Shown here in pieces: positions 62,218-64,000 of a stretch of 64,000 bases of DNA. Origin of the DNA: Mansonella perstans (lineage: Eukaryota; Nematoda; Chromadorea; Rhabditida; Onchocercidae); the NCBI GenBank assembly GCA_037074765.1, contig JBAMDO010000562.1:372001-436000 (forward strand), read 5' to 3'. Position numbers and translations under genes: made by a program. The notes under the pieces are model-generated. The model was given only the letters and a program-made list of their open reading frames with translations. It did no database searches and was not told the DNA's origin. Each line of letters begins with the position of its first letter. Position 1 is the stretch's first letter.

Positions 62218-63999
62218 TCATTGTCGTGATTCATTTTCATTAAATTTGGTTATCAAATTTCGCTGAAGGATATCCGAGTCTTCACGTTGCAATTCTTGTT
62301 CAATTTCATTCCTAACAAACAACAATTAGATAAACTTCGGCCAAAAAAAGGCAAATTCTCTTTATTTTTTAATTCAGATTCTGTACCTATTTTCTCCTTT
62401 CAAAAGAACTTATAAAAAATGACCATTTACTTTAGCCATTTAAAAAATTTCTTGATATGCCTTGAAAAAAACGCTGAAACTATGCTTGACTCACACGATA
62501 TCTGAGAAAGAAACCATTCTTTATGTATATAGATAACTTACCTTTTTTCAGAATCATTAATAGTGCTAGATGAATGCTTATTAGATTCATCATTACATTT
62601 CTCAGCCAATGTCTTGGAGTCGTTCAACAAAAAATCTTTCGGCACCGGATTTCTATCAATAATGAAGTCGCTTCCATCGTCAAAATCCTAAGCAAGAAAA
62701 GTTTTGAAATTTGAAAATGAGACACCGCAAAACCCAGCTACTTGTTAAATCAGAGCAATATTTATTTCTCTCGCTCTCTCTACTCTCCTTATATGTATTT
62801 ATATATGCTATCGCTTGATAACTGACAAGAAACTTCGAACTTTATCCATAATAGTCATAATTTTGCACAAGAATGGATGTCGTTATATTTCGAAAGCGAA
62901 GAAAGAGAAAGTAAAGAACAACTTTCAGCAACACCAATGCGGGATTTTTCTATCTTGAAAATCCTACAGTTAATTATTATATGCTATTATAAAAGTAGCT
63001 AATGAATCTTACACTACCGAGAATCAACAATGAATGCTAGCAGTTGAAATAATATAAAGTCAGAGGCTGAACTGCTAAATCATGCAGGAGCTTAAAAGAG
63101 CGCTTTACTGCCCTACAGGCAAAAAAATTACTCATATGACTTCCTGAGAAACTTTTCGGAAAATTAGTTATCGTACCAAGCTAAGTATTTCATTTAAACA
63201 GGACTTCACATAATAACAAAAGAAATTGACAGGAAAGGATGAAGTTGTAAATTCTGAAAGCATCACCTCGCTTCTTTCAAGACTCCTACTTTTCAAAACA
63301 CCTTCCGAACCGTTATTCGTATTAATGTAATACGGGATACCAAGTCCATCCGTTGAAAGTGAACAAAGCATTTCATTTAAATCTTTAATCCCAAGTTTTG
63401 CGCAGAACTGTGTTGATTGAGGGTTTCTAAAAAAAAAATTCACCAACTGCTTCATAAATTCGACAAAAAAATATATAAGCCACGCCTCATTTTCCTTAGA
63501 ATTTGCTTTGCAACAAGGTATCCATTCCATAAAATAAACGACATATTTCAAATAAAGAAAAAATCCTAACAAAGGTAATAAGGGGTGGAAATGTCAGCAG
63601 ACAAAATGAATCCTCTTATTAAGGAAAATCGGACACTAAATTTCATCTCAGTTAAAAATCCGCAAAGTCCTCAATAACGCTTTTCTTCTAATTACTTTTG
63701 CACTCTTTTCTTTTTTAGAGCTTCGGTCAGACAATTCAAAGAACCCTCAAAAAATATTGATCTTGACTTCCGTATGAAAAAGATTCGATCAGTGACAATT
63801 AATATTCCAATAAACTCACTTACCTGTAATATAATTCTTGAGAAGTACCGTCTGTTTTATGCGCTCCATGTGGCCACGCTGTCATTTTAAAATTCATTGG
63901 AATTGTAAAATCTCCACCGTATATTTTTTCCACTTCTGCTAATTCCTCTTCTGTCGGTCTAAAGTCCCAACGCTCACTGAGTGTATGTTGTGACGGCAT
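62218..63999 (-). CDS. Unknown acidic protein (4 exons, about 191 aa; 5' end at window edge)
   Basis: Exons are 63999-63824, 63426-63267, 62687-62542 and 62311-62218; phases agree (2, 0, 2). The first exon reads MPSQHTLSERWDFRPTEEEL, then VEKIYGG and KMTAWPHGAHKTDG. Exon 2 reads FCAKLGIKDLNEMLCSLSTD. Exon 3 is acidic (DFDDGSDFIIDRNPVPKDF). Exon 4 is helical and charged (NEIEQELQREDSDILQRN), ending NENESRQ and TGA at 62218. There is no signal peptide or membrane segment. The methionine at 63999 looks like a plausible start, but only one base lies beyond it, so upstream exons cannot be excluded. Family not recognised. Confidence 0.66.
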
Positions 64000-64000
64000 A

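Noticed and set aside
63168..63572. 134-codon minus-strand open frame as a single exon
   Set aside because: Only 63426-63267 is coding-like; the flanks carry a tttttttag acceptor and a gtgatg donor, and outer residues are AT-driven.
1..64000. tRNA, rRNA, transposase or CRISPR features
   Set aside because: No cloverleaf with a TTCRANYC-type arm, no transposase motif and no regular spacer-repeat array was found by eye; a covariance-model scan would be needed to exclude divergent RNAs.

Overview
The window reads as nuclear DNA of a nematode, most likely a filarial (onchocercid) worm. It is strongly AT-rich. Genes are cut into short exons of about 60-250 nt. Acceptors are of the TTTTCAG/ATTTCAG type and donors mostly gtaag/gtgag. 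Several start codons lie 0-20 nt behind an acceptor-like AG, as expected where spliced-leader trans-splicing occurs. The genus is inference; the sequence alone does not name it. All splice models were built by hand from reading-frame phase, splice consensus and protein sense.

The left half (1-36.8 kb) is dominated by one minus-strand gene, a long classical cadherin of the N-cadherin (DN-cadherin / C. elegans HMR-1B) type. Thirty-five exons join in phase from a signal-peptide exon at 36789 down to 12406, giving 1,686 codons. They hold a propeptide-like N-terminus, a polybasic furin-type site and about a dozen cadherin repeats. No transmembrane or catenin-binding tail was found. The remaining 12.4 kb to the left edge looks like a giant intron, so the shared 3' exons should lie outside the window. 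In C. elegans hmr-1 a second promoter in the middle of the gene makes the short isoform HMR-1A, and this big intron is where its counterpart would be expected.

36.8-44.5 kb is gene-poor and holds a GC-richer minisatellite of seven 25-bp units (43469-43643). From 44.5 to 56.6 kb lies a cluster of small genes. A plus-strand lysine/serine-rich ORF (44530-46816, tentative) meets tail-to-tail a minus-strand acidic protein of 125 residues (46843-47987). Further right on the minus strand are a 106-residue protein of unknown function (49063-50141), the SMC5/6 subunit NSE1 (50716-53573) and a 176-residue unknown (54765-56614). At least three of these minus-strand genes start just behind acceptor-like sites, which would fit an operon-like, trans-spliced arrangement.

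The right end holds a plus-strand gene for a small secreted protein (57066-59394), weak small-exon candidates around 59.4-60.9 kb, and a minus-strand gene for an acidic protein of about 191 residues (62218-63999) whose first methionine is at the right edge. I saw no transposase, CRISPR array, rRNA or convincing tRNA. Several introns and spacers carry recent short tandem duplications.
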